Counted from the first letter of the stretch, positions 1 through 6,184 are shown. The stretch: DNA of 7,496 nucleotides from an uncultured Oceanospirillales bacterium (GCA_913061245.1 CAJXTO010000070.1:1-7496), one strand, 5' to 3'. Notes: generated by a model from the letters alone, not told the origin. Numbers and translations: made by a program.

Positions 1-85
1 AAACTTCTTATCGACACCTTGCGTCTTACCCTATTGAACCTTAATTATCCTGTTATGCTTCCACACACCTTAGAACGCAACCCCC

Positions 86-99
86 GGAGAGACAACTTG
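86..99 (+). promoter_or_regulatory. Shine-Dalgarno and alternative TTG start for the M18 peptidase
   Basis: GGAGAGA (86-92) is followed by TTG at 97, in frame with the peptidase, giving a spacing of 4 to 7 bases depending on alignment. The ATG at 109 has no purine-rich element at normal distance. The TTG may therefore be the true start. Two other genes in this window (azlC and HU) clearly start with TTG, which makes this more plausible. Confidence 0.4.
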
Positions 100-108
100 G
101 ATTTACAT

Positions 109-1371
109 ATGGTGTCACCTTTTATCGGCCGATTGACTGATTTTCTTGATCAATCTCCGACACCTTGGCATGCGGTCTCAAATACTTCTGAGCTACTCGA
201 GCGTGCAGGATTTGTGCGACTTGATGAGCGTTCTGCTTGGGCGCTTGAGGCGGGAGCATCTTATTTTGTTGTGCGTTCTGATGGTGCCCTTGTCGCATGG
301 CGTCAGCCAACTGATGTTGTGGGATGGACCATCTTCGGCGCGCACACAGATAGCCCAAACCTGCGAGTACGCCCAGAGCCGATGATCAAAAAACAGGGCT
401 ATTTTCAGTTGGGGCTCGAGGTCTATGGTGGTGTTTTGTTATCGACTTGGTTCGATAGAGACCTATCTCTTGCTGGTCGTGTGGCTATTGCGAATGAAGG
501 GGCTGTACTCTCTGAATTGGTTGATTTTAAACGTGCGGTTGGAATGATCCCGAATCTCGCGATTCACCTTGATCGTGATGCGAATAGTGGCCGCAAGATT
601 AATCCGCACGATGAGTTGCCAATGATTTTATCTCGCGCTGAAAAAGATGCCGATCTAAATTTCAAACGCTTGTTAGCGCGTGAGATGGATCGATCGCCAG
701 AAGAGATTTCTGCGTTTGAGATGTGTGCGTACCCCGTTGAAGGTGCTCAAGTGATTGGTCTTGAGGGTGAGTTTTTAGCGAGCGCGCGTCTCGATAATTT
801 GTTGAGCTGTTTTATTGTGACTGAAGCATTGATCCAAAATGAGGATGCTGAAGGAACGATGATCGTTTTGAACGATCACGAAGAAATCGGTAGCGTCTCA
901 ACAAGTGGAGCCGATGGTCCATTTTTGGAGTCGATTTTACGTCGAGCGACGATCGATGCAGATTTCGAGCGAGTTCGCGTCAATAGCCTCATGATCTCAA
1001 TTGATAACGCACATGGGGTTCACCCGAACTATGCGTCAAAGCATGATGAGGGTCATCGACCTCTTCTGAATGAAGGCCCAGTTGTTAAGGTCAATGCAAA
1101 TCATCGCTATGCCACTACAGCTATTACGCAAGGGATTATTGAACAGGCGGCTGAGCGAGCCGATGTTCCGTTACAATACTTTTCAAGTAGAGCCGATCTC
1201 GGTTGTGGAAGCACAATCGGACCACTGACAGCTGGACGTCTGGGTATCGATACGATTGATCTAGGATGTGCTCAATTTGCAATGCATTCAGCTCGAGAAA
1301 CTTGTGGAACCAAGGATCCTGAGCTGATGTTAAAGCTTCTGACACAGTTAACACAGCGAGATCTAATCTAA
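109..1371 (+). CDS. apeB: M18 family metallo-aminopeptidase (ApeB/aspartyl aminopeptidase type)
   Basis: This is a cytoplasmic zinc aminopeptidase of family M18, which removes N-terminal (often acidic) residues from peptides. Counting from ATG 109 (420 residues), the expected metal and catalytic residues are present: His79 in GAHTDSP, Asp229 in ARLDNLLS, Glu258/Glu259 in DHEEIGS, Asp299 in SIDNAHGVHPNY and His393 in FAMHSARE. Glycine-rich GCGSTIGP lies between the last two. The frame is open back to TTG 19, but family similarity begins near MVSPFIGRLTDFL. ATG 109 puts SPTPWHA at the same distance from the N-terminus as I recall for Pseudomonas ApeB. A GGAGAGA at 86-92 is too far from 109 but well placed for an in-frame TTG at 97, which would add four residues. 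The stop overlaps the hemH start by one base (TAATG), so this is the first visible gene of a four-gene operon. The family is secure; the exact start is not. Confidence 0.93.
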   Translation: MVSPFIGRLTDFLDQSPTPWHAVSNTSELLERAGFVRLDERSAWALEAGASYFVVRSDGALVAWRQPTDVVGWTIFGAHTDSPNLRVRPEPMIKKQGYFQLGLEVYGGVLLSTWFDRDLSLAGRVAIANEGAVLSELVDFKRAVGMIPNLAIHLDRDANSGRKINPHDELPMILSRAEKDADLNFKRLLAREMDRSPEEISAFEMCAYPVEGAQVIGLEGEFLASARLDNLLSCFIVTEALIQNEDAEGTMIVLNDHEEIGSVSTSGADGPFLESILRRATIDADFERVRVNSLMISIDNAHGVHPNYASKHDEGHRPLLNEGPVVKVNANHRYATTAITQGIIEQAAERADVPLQYFSSRADLGCGSTIGPLTAGRLGIDTIDLGCAQFAMHSARETCGTKDPELMLKLLTQLTQRDLI

Positions 1372-2390
1372 TGTCATCGATGCCATCCGACCACCCCAAG
1401 GTCCCAAGCCCGAAAATTGGCGTACTTTTAATTAATCTAGGAACACCAGACGCTCTTGATTATTGGTCAATGCGTCGTTACCTGGGCGAGTTTTTAAGTG
1501 ACAAGCGGGTGGTCGAATTGCCGCAAATTCTATGGCAATTGATTCTGCAGGGCCCCATCTTGACGTTTCGCCCCAAAAAATCGGCGGCTGCATATCGCGA
1601 GATTTGGAATAACGAGTTAGATGAGTCCCCGCTTCGAACAATTACTCGTGAGCAGACTGAGAAGCTTCAAGAGCGCTTTGGTGATTCGGTACGCGTTGAG
1701 TTTGCGATGCGCTATGGAAATCCATCGATTCCCTCATTAATGAATCAAATGTTTGATGATGGATGTTGGAAAATTCTATGTGTTCCTTTGTATCCGCAAT
1801 ATGCATCGAGTACGACAGGATCTGTGGTCGACAAGATTGGCGATACATTGAAAGCGATGCGCTGGCAGCCGACCATCCGGGTCGCACCGCCTTTTTATGA
1901 TGATCCTGAATACATTCGAATTCTTGCTAAGTCCGTGCAGTCACAAATTGATGCACTGGATGAAAAGCCAGAGATGCTCGTCGCGAGCTTTCATGGAGTG
2001 CCAAAAGAGTACTTGTTGAAAGGAGATCCGTATCACTGCCAATGTCAAAAGACTGGACGTCTTTTGCGAGAGGCACTTGGTTGGCCAGAGGAGCAGTTCA
2101 AAGTGGCGTTTCAATCACGATTTGGGCCTAAAGAATGGTTGAAACCTTATGCGGATGAATTAATTGAAGAGCTTGGTCATCAGGGAGTCAAACGGGTTGC
2201 TGTTGTGAGTCCAGCGTTCTTTTCAGATTGCGTTGAAACCCTTGAGGAAATCGCGATTGGTTTGAATGAAACGTTTCAAGAGGCCGGCGGCGATCAGTTG
2301 ATTGCTCTCGATTGTTTAAACGCCTCTGATGAGGGTATGGAAGTTCTTGAATATTTAGCGCGTCGAGAACTGAAAGGATGGCTTGATTGA
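1371..2390 (+). CDS. hemH: ferrochelatase (protohaem ferro-lyase)
   Basis: HemH inserts ferrous iron into protoporphyrin IX, the last step of protohaem synthesis, at the cytoplasmic side of the inner membrane. The 339 residues match the family's usual length. The N-terminal VLLINLGTPD is at 18-27. The signature SFHGVP at 206-211 carries the metal-binding His208. FFSDCVETLEEI at 283-294 carries the partner Glu289. PLYPQYASSTTGS at 139-151 is also typical. A Cys-Gln-Cys at 223-225 follows the His segment (YHCQCQKT) and could contribute to an iron-sulfur cluster as known for some bacterial ferrochelatases, but other ligands are not obvious. ATG 1371 overlaps the peptidase stop (TAATG), and only a weak GCGAG precedes it at 1356-1360, suggesting translational coupling. 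A second in-frame ATG at 1380 would remove three residues. Confidence 0.97.
   Translation: MSSMPSDHPKVPSPKIGVLLINLGTPDALDYWSMRRYLGEFLSDKRVVELPQILWQLILQGPILTFRPKKSAAAYREIWNNELDESPLRTITREQTEKLQERFGDSVRVEFAMRYGNPSIPSLMNQMFDDGCWKILCVPLYPQYASSTTGSVVDKIGDTLKAMRWQPTIRVAPPFYDDPEYIRILAKSVQSQIDALDEKPEMLVASFHGVPKEYLLKGDPYHCQCQKTGRLLREALGWPEEQFKVAFQSRFGPKEWLKPYADELIEELGHQGVKRVAVVSPAFFSDCVETLEEIAIGLNETFQEAGGDQLIALDCLNASDEGMEVLEYLARRELKGWLD
2373..2389 (+). promoter_or_regulatory. ribosome-binding site that fixes the azlC TTG start
   Basis: AAAGGA at 2373-2378, inside the last codons of hemH, lies 8 bases before TTG 2387. This is the only well-spaced start signal ahead of the first AzlC helix, so the non-ATG start is favoured. 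Confidence 0.75.
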
Positions 2391-3076
2391 GTCAACCTAT
2401 CGCCTCTGACTTTTTGGAGGCTTTAAGAGATTCGGCACCTGTTATGTTTGGCTATATCCCGCTTGGGATGGCCTTCGGAGTGCTGTTTCAAAGTCTCGGA
2501 TACCATTGGCTTTTCGCGCCGCTTGCAGGTGTTGTTATTTACGCCGGGTCCGCGCAGTTTATGGCTGTCGGGTTATTGGCTGCAGGAGTTTCCTACACAG
2601 AGGCATTTGTGGCGACTCTTGTTTTAAATTCACGCCATATTTTTTATGGACTCTCTGTTTTGAGCCGCTACCCAAAACATGGGCTTTCACGTTGGTATCT
2701 GATTTTTGGTCTGACCGATGAAACATATTCCCTAATTACAGCGAAACCACCTGAGTCATCGGGAACTACGCGGTACTTTGTTTACTTGACGGGGCTTAAT
2801 CAATCGTATTGGGTGCTTGGGTGTGCACTAGGCGCAAGTCTGCAATCATTTTTTGCATTTGACTCGGCAGGTTTTGAGTTTGCTTTGGTTGCCTTGTTCC
2901 TCGTGTTATTGATTGAGCAAGTTCGCTCGATGAGTGAGCGTTGGCTGCTGGCTGTTGCCCTCTGCGCGTCGGGCTTGGCATATGTTTTGGTTCCCAATCA
3001 ATTTCTGCTTGTTGCGATAGGGTTATGTCTGGCCACTCTCATGGTTCGCGTGCGTGGTGGAGGAGTGCATGGATAA
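2387..3076 (+). CDS. azlC: AzlC family branched-chain amino acid exporter, large subunit
   Basis: AzlC (YgaZ in E. coli) is the large inner-membrane subunit of a two-component exporter for valine and related branched-chain amino acids. The 229-residue protein is hydrophobic, with likely helices near residues 18-35, 43-65, 68-90, 135-157, 163-178, 187-203 and 206-221. Family-like segments are FGYIPLGMAFG (21-31), YAGSAQFMAVGLLAAG (52-67), LNSRHIFYGLS (80-90) and FGLTDETYSL (107-116). The start is TTG at 2387, overlapping the hemH TGA by four bases (TTGA). It is supported by AAAGGA at 2373-2378 with an 8-base spacing; the first in-frame ATG is at codon 20, inside the first helix. AzlD follows at once, as is normal for this pair. 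Confidence 0.93.
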   Translation: MSQPIASDFLEALRDSAPVMFGYIPLGMAFGVLFQSLGYHWLFAPLAGVVIYAGSAQFMAVGLLAAGVSYTEAFVATLVLNSRHIFYGLSVLSRYPKHGLSRWYLIFGLTDETYSLITAKPPESSGTTRYFVYLTGLNQSYWVLGCALGASLQSFFAFDSAGFEFALVALFLVLLIEQVRSMSERWLLAVALCASGLAYVLVPNQFLLVAIGLCLATLMVRVRGGGVHG

Positions 3077-3395
3077 CTCCTATCTGCTCGGTATTTTTAC
3101 TGTGATGGGTATTGCAACTTTTATCACCCGGGCGCTTCCATTTGTTGCGCTTGCCAAAGTGAAAAATCATTCGGTGTTGGATCAGTTTGGACGGCTTCTA
3201 CCGCCGATGATCATGGTGGTTTTGGTGTGTTTTGGACTGGTGAGTCTTGAGGTCGAGTCCATCGATCGAGGAGGGCTATCAGCGCTGTCTTTTGTGGTAG
3301 TGATTTTGCTGCATGCTTATTTCAGGAATCCCCTGCTCAGCATTCTAGTCGGAACAGGGGTATATGTGATTGGAATTCAGGGCTTTGGGCTGTAG
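3069..3395 (+). CDS. azlD: AzlD family branched-chain amino acid exporter, small subunit
   Basis: AzlD (YgaH) is the small membrane partner of AzlC in branched-chain amino acid export. The 108-residue protein has about four hydrophobic segments (roughly 5-21, 44-60, 71-84, 90-104). It carries the family-like FITRALPFVAL (18-28) and a central LLPPMIMVVLV (43-53). The frame is open from GTG 3054, but GGAGG at 3059-3063 sits 5 bases before ATG 3069, so that ATG is the better start. It overlaps azlC by 8 bases. This is the last gene of the operon; no U-rich terminator is visible after it, and a small minus-strand gene begins its stop codon two bases downstream. Confidence 0.92.
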   Translation: MDNSYLLGIFTVMGIATFITRALPFVALAKVKNHSVLDQFGRLLPPMIMVVLVCFGLVSLEVESIDRGGLSALSFVVVILLHAYFRNPLLSILVGTGVYVIGIQGFGL

Positions 3396-3396
3396 T

Positions 3397-3564
3397 TCAA
3401 TCTGACTGCTTGGAGTCTTTTGCGTGCTCCTCGACTTCTTCCCACAATAGCAAGTCTTTGAGCAGTTGTTGACGAGAGACGTCATGATCGGCACATGCCT
3501 CTAGGATTGCTTTCCGAATGGCTTCGATTTGGTCGCTGTAGATATGATTCTTATGGTCAGTCAT
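3397..3564 (-). CDS. small acidic protein of unknown function (55 residues)
   Basis: An ATG on the minus strand at 3564 opens a 55-codon frame ending in TGA at 3399-3397. The product starts MTDHKNHIYSDQIEAIRKAI and ends EEHAKDSKQSD. It is hydrophilic and acidic with no signal peptide or membrane segment, and residues 10-50 have a helix-friendly heptad-like pattern including LLKDLLLWEEVEEHA (34-48). An in-frame stop upstream and the absence of any competing plus-strand gene in this stretch support a real gene; the ribosome-binding site is weak (GAGAT about 8 bases before ATG). The 3' end meets azlD tail to tail with one base between the stops. I do not recognise the family. It could be a small regulatory or adaptor protein, but nothing in the sequence shows that. 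Confidence 0.6.
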   Translation of the reverse strand: MTDHKNHIYSDQIEAIRKAILEACADHDVSRQQLLKDLLLWEEVEEHAKDSKQSD

Positions 3565-3588
3565 TACGGGAATCTCATGGTGGTGAAG

Positions 3589-3606
3589 TTATCCAAAGGC
3601 GGATAA
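3589..3606. repeat. 18-bp inverted repeat TTATCC-N6-GGATAA
   Basis: Arms at 3589-3594 and 3601-3606 are exact reverse complements with a six-base spacer. The element lies in the divergent gap between the 55-residue gene and the TRIC gene, 25 bases upstream of the small gene's ATG. It could be a regulator site or a short RNA stem; a six-base arm can arise by chance. Confidence 0.4.
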
Positions 3607-3631
3607 TGCGCTTTAATTGTTACAAAATTGC

Positions 3632-3649
3632 GACACAACAATTTGTGTC
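3632..3649. repeat. 18-bp inverted repeat GACACAA-N4-TTGTGTC, candidate operator
   Basis: Perfect seven-base arms at 3632-3638 and 3643-3649 flank a four-base spacer. The site is 69 bases upstream of the TRIC start. No run of T follows on either strand, so a terminator is unlikely; an operator for a dimeric regulator is the simpler reading. I could not place a convincing sigma-70 promoter around it. Confidence 0.5.
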
Positions 3650-3717
3650 TGTCTGAGATTGCGCTGTCTGTCGTAGCGCGTATTGACGCGTTTTTAAATG
3701 AATAGGAGCATGAAATC

Positions 3718-4362
3718 ATGTTTGATCCGGTGACCCCGACTTTTTTGCCAGGCCTTCAGGCAACGATTGAGGTCTTTGCTGTCGTAGCTTTTGCGCTATC
3801 GGGATTGGTTGCGGGCCTGCGTGTGGGAATGGATTTTGTTGGTGTGTGTTTTGTTGCCGGGGTCTCTGCTTTTGGTGGTGGAACGCTTCGTGACTTGTTG
3901 TTGGACCGTCGCCCATTCTTCTGGATGGAACAGGAACATTTATTATGGCTCGTGATTGTTCTGTGTTTTGTGGCGTCTATTTTTATCAGGCGATCGCACG
4001 CTGAATTAACAGAAAAGTGGATCCAGATACCTGATGCGATAGGACTTGGTTTATTTGCTGCGCTTGGTGCTCAAATCGCATTATTTGAGGGTGCTTCAGT
4101 CATTATTGCGATCCTGATGGGAGTGATATCGAGTACATTAGGTGGTGTCTTGCGTGATACGTTTTGTAATGTCGTCCCCAAAGCATTTTCTGATCATCAG
4201 CCTTACATCACTCTCGCCGTTTTAGGTTCTTTGATCGTGGTTTGTCTTGATTATCTTGCGTTCGCGCCCTGGGTTGCACTCGTATTGGCTGTATGTGTAA
4301 CAACGGTCGCAAGACTCGCTGTCTTGGCATTTAACGTTTCAATTCCTGCCTGGCGAGCGTGA
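3718..4362 (+). CDS. TRIC/UPF0126 family inner-membrane protein (YadS/YicG-like cation channel family)
   Basis: The protein belongs to the bacterial TRIC-like family (UPF0126). Members are trimeric inner-membrane proteins with two internal repeats of three helices plus a last helix, and structural work on bacterial homologues shows cation channels. The 214 residues fit the family. Each repeat carries its glycine motif: GGGTLRDLLLDRRPFFW at 53-69 in repeat one and LGGVLRDTFCNVVPKAF at 141-157 in repeat two. Hydrophobic segments lie near 15-34, 38-55, 74-91, 106-124, 126-143, 163-181 and 184-205. ATG 3718 has TAGGAG at 3703-3708, spaced 9 bases. It stands alone; the flanking genes on both sides are on the minus strand. 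The physiological ion is unknown for most members, so no gene symbol is given. Confidence 0.93.
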   Translation: MFDPVTPTFLPGLQATIEVFAVVAFALSGLVAGLRVGMDFVGVCFVAGVSAFGGGTLRDLLLDRRPFFWMEQEHLLWLVIVLCFVASIFIRRSHAELTEKWIQIPDAIGLGLFAALGAQIALFEGASVIIAILMGVISSTLGGVLRDTFCNVVPKAFSDHQPYITLAVLGSLIVVCLDYLAFAPWVALVLAVCVTTVARLAVLAFNVSIPAWRA

Positions 4363-4495
4363 CATCTCCAAGAGTCAAAAGCTTGGAGTGAATCCATTTT
4401 CGGAGAACTGTCGCGCTATGTTTTTAAATCGTTCTCGGGTGTACTTCAGTTTTGACCCGTCAGACTCGTTTTGTTTATCAGGTGTATGTGCTCAG
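4363..4495. other. intergenic region between convergent genes, with a 7-bp stem
   Basis: This gap separates the stop of the TRIC gene from the stop of the minus-strand membrane protein. CTCCAAG (4366-4372) and CTTGGAG (4382-4388) form a perfect seven-base stem with a nine-base loop just after the TRIC stop. No U-rich run follows on either strand, so it is not a classical intrinsic terminator, though it could protect the transcript end. Nothing else is recognisable; a plus-strand frame starting at 4388 looks like noise. Confidence 0.4.
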
Positions 4496-4858
4496 TTAAA
4501 AGCTGATGAACTGGTTAAGTGTTTGAACGAAGGGGTGGGACTGAAATGTTGGAAGAGAAAAAATCACGAGGGTCAATGACAAGATGACAAGGTGACTGAG
4601 GACTCGCTTCAAAGGCCCTGCCTCAGTTTGGTTGTCGCTGCCGAAAGTGTGTGTCGTGTCGGTTTTTATAATGGGCGAGTTTTGTTTTGGCTCTACAGGT
4701 GCCAAAGAAATTTCAGAGGACTCTTTTTGCGGTATTGCCAGAATGGCGAGCATCAAGCAGTAGCCCGTGATCACTAGTATCAGTGATGTGAGTGACAGAT
4801 CGAATCGAGCGATTACGATTCCGGTTAGAGCTGCTAGTAACCAGCTAATTTTGCGCAT
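4496..4858 (-). CDS. hypothetical membrane protein (120 residues)
   Basis: I do not recognise this protein. The frame from ATG 4858 to TAA 4496 encodes a short basic N-terminus (MRKISW) and two hydrophobic segments (about 4-18 and 22-42). A polar linker rich in Ser, Thr, Glu and Asn follows (44-85), then a third hydrophobic segment (87-103) and a short tail. This orderly layout is better than expected for a random frame, and no better frame covers the region on either strand. The ribosome-binding site is poor. The ATG lies 54 bases after the HU stop on the same strand, with a hairpin between, so it may be expressed by read-through from HU or from a weak promoter of its own. Absence of homologues would make it doubtful. 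Confidence 0.5.
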   Translation of the reverse strand: MRKISWLLAALTGIVIARFDLSLTSLILVITGYCLMLAILAIPQKESSEISLAPVEPKQNSPIIKTDTTHTFGSDNQTEAGPLKRVLSHLVILSLTLVIFSLPTFQSHPFVQTLNQFISF

Positions 4859-4880
4859 GGTTTAACGTCTTTAGTTAAGA

Positions 4881-4900
4881 AGAGACTCCGAAGAGTCTCT
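4881..4900 (-). terminator. UUCG-capped hairpin after HU, probable terminator or attenuator
   Basis: Read on the minus strand, AGAGACTC and GAGTCTCT form a perfect eight-base stem closed by a TTCG loop (C-UUCG-G, a very stable tetraloop). It starts 12 bases after the HU stop codon. The tail is only TCTT, so termination may be partial, which would leave some transcription for the downstream membrane protein gene. The orientation follows from the tetraloop, since the plus strand gives CGAA and no gene precedes it there. Confidence 0.65.
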
Positions 4901-4912
4901 CTTTGGCTCAAT

Positions 4913-5185
4913 TTAATTGAGCGCATCCTTCAATGCTTTGCCCGCTTTGAAACTGGGTACTTTTGCTGCTGGAATTTTGATCTCTGCCCCTGTCTGCGGG
5001 TTTCTACCAATGCGACTCGCCCGGTCTTTTGATTGGAACGTGCCAAATCCAACAAGTGCCACAGACTCCCCTCTTTTAAGGGTTGTGCCGATCACGTGAG
5101 TCAGTGCGTCGAGCGCCCGACCGGCATCGGCCTTACTTAAATTAGCTTCTTGAGAAATGGCTGTGATTAATTCTGATTTGTTCAA
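4913..5185 (-). CDS. hupB: HU family nucleoid DNA-binding protein (HU-beta-like)
   Basis: HU is a small dimeric histone-like protein that bends and compacts DNA without strong sequence preference. All 90 residues match the family: the helical N-terminus MNKSELITAI, the core VALVGFGTF (42-50), and the beta-arm GRNPQTG (60-66) with the DNA-intercalating Pro63. The C-terminus is AAKVPSFKAGKALKDALN (73-90). The start codon is TTG (5185-5183): the protein begins exactly at the conserved MNKSEL, an in-frame TAG lies five codons upstream, and AGAGGG at 5199-5194 is spaced 8 bases. In many gammaproteobacteria hupB sits between lon and ppiD; here it is divergent from a TetR gene and followed by an unrelated membrane protein, so it could be the only HU or a second copy. 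The choice of hupB over hupA rests on overall resemblance. Confidence 0.95.
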   Translation of the reverse strand: MNKSELITAISQEANLSKADAGRALDALTHVIGTTLKRGESVALVGFGTFQSKDRASRIGRNPQTGAEIKIPAAKVPSFKAGKALKDALN

Positions 5186-5199
5186 TTGTAATGCCCTCT
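5183..5199 (-). promoter_or_regulatory. HU ribosome-binding site with TTG start
   Basis: On the minus strand AGAGGG (5199-5194) precedes TTG (5185-5183) by 8 bases. The in-frame codons upstream run into TAG immediately before the ribosome-binding site, so no ATG or GTG start is available. The rare start on an abundant protein is therefore real unless there is a sequencing error. Confidence 0.8.
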
Positions 5200-5224
5200 A
5201 TGTATAGCGGTTGTCACGGTGTGA

Positions 5225-5240
5225 GATGTAACGTTACATC
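5225..5240. promoter_or_regulatory. perfect 16-bp palindrome, candidate operator
   Basis: GATGTAACGTTACATC reads the same on both strands with no spacer. It lies in the divergent gap between HU and the TetR regulator, 40 bases upstream of the HU start. Length and symmetry fit a TetR-type dimer site, so autoregulation and possibly control of HU are natural guesses. Binding by this particular regulator is inference. Confidence 0.55.
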
Positions 5241-5251
5241 GCTTGGACAGC

Positions 5252-5271
5252 GTACAATAAATTAATTGTAC
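5252..5271. promoter_or_regulatory. GTACAAT-N6-ATTGTAC inverted repeat in the HU/TetR divergent region
   Basis: Perfect seven-base arms at 5252-5258 and 5265-5271 flank an AT-only six-base centre. Each arm also contains TACAAT, a good match to a sigma-70 -10 box, one on each strand, so this may mark overlapping divergent promoters or an operator over them. A third related sequence, TGTACAAC, occurs at 5306-5313. No strong -35 box was found for either direction. Confidence 0.45.
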
Positions 5272-5350
5272 AGCAAACAATAACGAGAGAAATTTCGCGG
5301 ATTGGTGTACAACTGTTCTTAAAGTTGAATGATTAATAATAAGGAATGGC

Positions 5351-6007
5351 ATGGGCCGCAGAGTTGGCGTCGCTCTCGACAAACAGCTGATTACGGAAGC
5401 TGCTGTAAAAATTATTGAAAAAGAGGGATGGAATGCGCTGTCACTAAGGCGGCTCGCATCTGATTTGGACGTCTATCCGAACACAATTACGTGGCACCTC
5501 AGTCAAGCGGGGGCAACCCTAGAAGCTTGGGTTTCAGAATATGTGCTAACCCGGCGGTCTAGCACTGTTGATAAGCGTGATGCATGGCAAGCGCAGTTAA
5601 AGCATATTTTTCTGGCTCGAAGAGCGGAGGTGTCTGAGCACCCCGAGCTACATCAGCGTTTGATTATGGGCGTTGATGGCAATGGAGATCCGAATCTTCC
5701 ATGGGTCTCACAACTCATCGAGCTTTTTAAACTTGCAGGGATTCCTGATGGCGAAGTCATCGATGTAGCGAATGCATTTATTGGTGCATTAGAAGGGTAT
5801 CTCGCCATGGAGTTTAAGCCACGGTCGAACCCTGGGCATGAGTTCGCGCAATCTGCCTCTGTCTATGAAACGGAAGAAGGTTTTAAGATTGAAATGGATA
5901 AGGTGTTCATGCTGCGATCATCAACTAGCGGGGAGTCGCTTGAAGGTGGTTATTTGGCGACGTTAGATGCTCTGATCGCTATGGTTGAACATCGCACTCA
6001 ACAATGA
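5351..6007 (+). CDS. TetR/AcrR family transcriptional regulator
   Basis: This is a 218-residue one-component regulator of the TetR type. The N-terminal DNA-binding domain spans about residues 10-55: helix one ITEAAVKIIEKEG (14-26), then the helix-turn-helix LSLRRLASDLDVYPNTITWHL (30-50). The rest is a helical ligand-binding and dimerisation domain; its ligand cannot be read from the sequence. ATG 5351 is preceded by AAGGA at 5341-5345, spaced 5 bases. It diverges from HU, and the gap contains two symmetric elements that are candidate operators, consistent with autoregulation. It is not next to an efflux pump or enzyme gene that would hint at its target. The family assignment is firm, the role unknown. 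Confidence 0.9.
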   Translation: MGRRVGVALDKQLITEAAVKIIEKEGWNALSLRRLASDLDVYPNTITWHLSQAGATLEAWVSEYVLTRRSSTVDKRDAWQAQLKHIFLARRAEVSEHPELHQRLIMGVDGNGDPNLPWVSQLIELFKLAGIPDGEVIDVANAFIGALEGYLAMEFKPRSNPGHEFAQSASVYETEEGFKIEMDKVFMLRSSTSGESLEGGYLATLDALIAMVEHRTQQ

Positions 6008-6027
6008 TTGCAACTGTTACGGTTTGA

Positions 6028-6104
<77 letters not shown>

Positions 6105-6118
6105 TTCACAGGCGCTGA

Positions 6119-6124
6119 ACTATA
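6119..6124 (-). promoter_or_regulatory. -10 box of the tRNA promoter
   Basis: TATAGT on the minus strand (6124-6119) lies 14 bases before the mature tRNA 5' end. It is followed by a GC-rich TCAGCGCC, the kind of discriminator seen at stringently controlled stable-RNA promoters. A TG motif occurs just upstream. No good -35 box at 16-18 bases was found; TTGATG is about 20 bases away. Confidence 0.5.
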
Positions 6125-6184
6125 CACAAAACCCGCCATTAGCGCATCAAAGGAATGTTGTCGCTACGCTTTAAAACTTCCCTT

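Noticed and set aside
34..59. TTGAAC plus TATGCT as the promoter of the four-gene operon
   Set aside because: The spacing is only 14 bases. The TG-type -10 is suggestive but not enough to annotate, and the operon may begin upstream of the window.
19..108. N-terminal extension of the M18 peptidase from TTG 19
   Set aside because: The 30 extra residues do not resemble the family start, no ribosome-binding site precedes 19, and similarity begins at about 109.
3677..3695. CGCGT-ATTG-ACGCG stem followed by TTTTT as an intrinsic terminator or attenuator before the TRIC gene
   Set aside because: The stem is only five pairs, sits just ahead of the ribosome-binding site, and no leader peptide or alternative fold is evident. 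Chance is more likely.
4388..4777. Two plus-strand frames (4388-4579 and 4592-4777) as genes
   Set aside because: They lie largely antisense to the better-organised 120-residue membrane protein, have no recognisable domain and lack good ribosome-binding sites.
5201..5206. TATACA on the minus strand as the HU -10 box
   Set aside because: Transcription would start inside or next to the HU ribosome-binding site and no -35 box is at the right distance.
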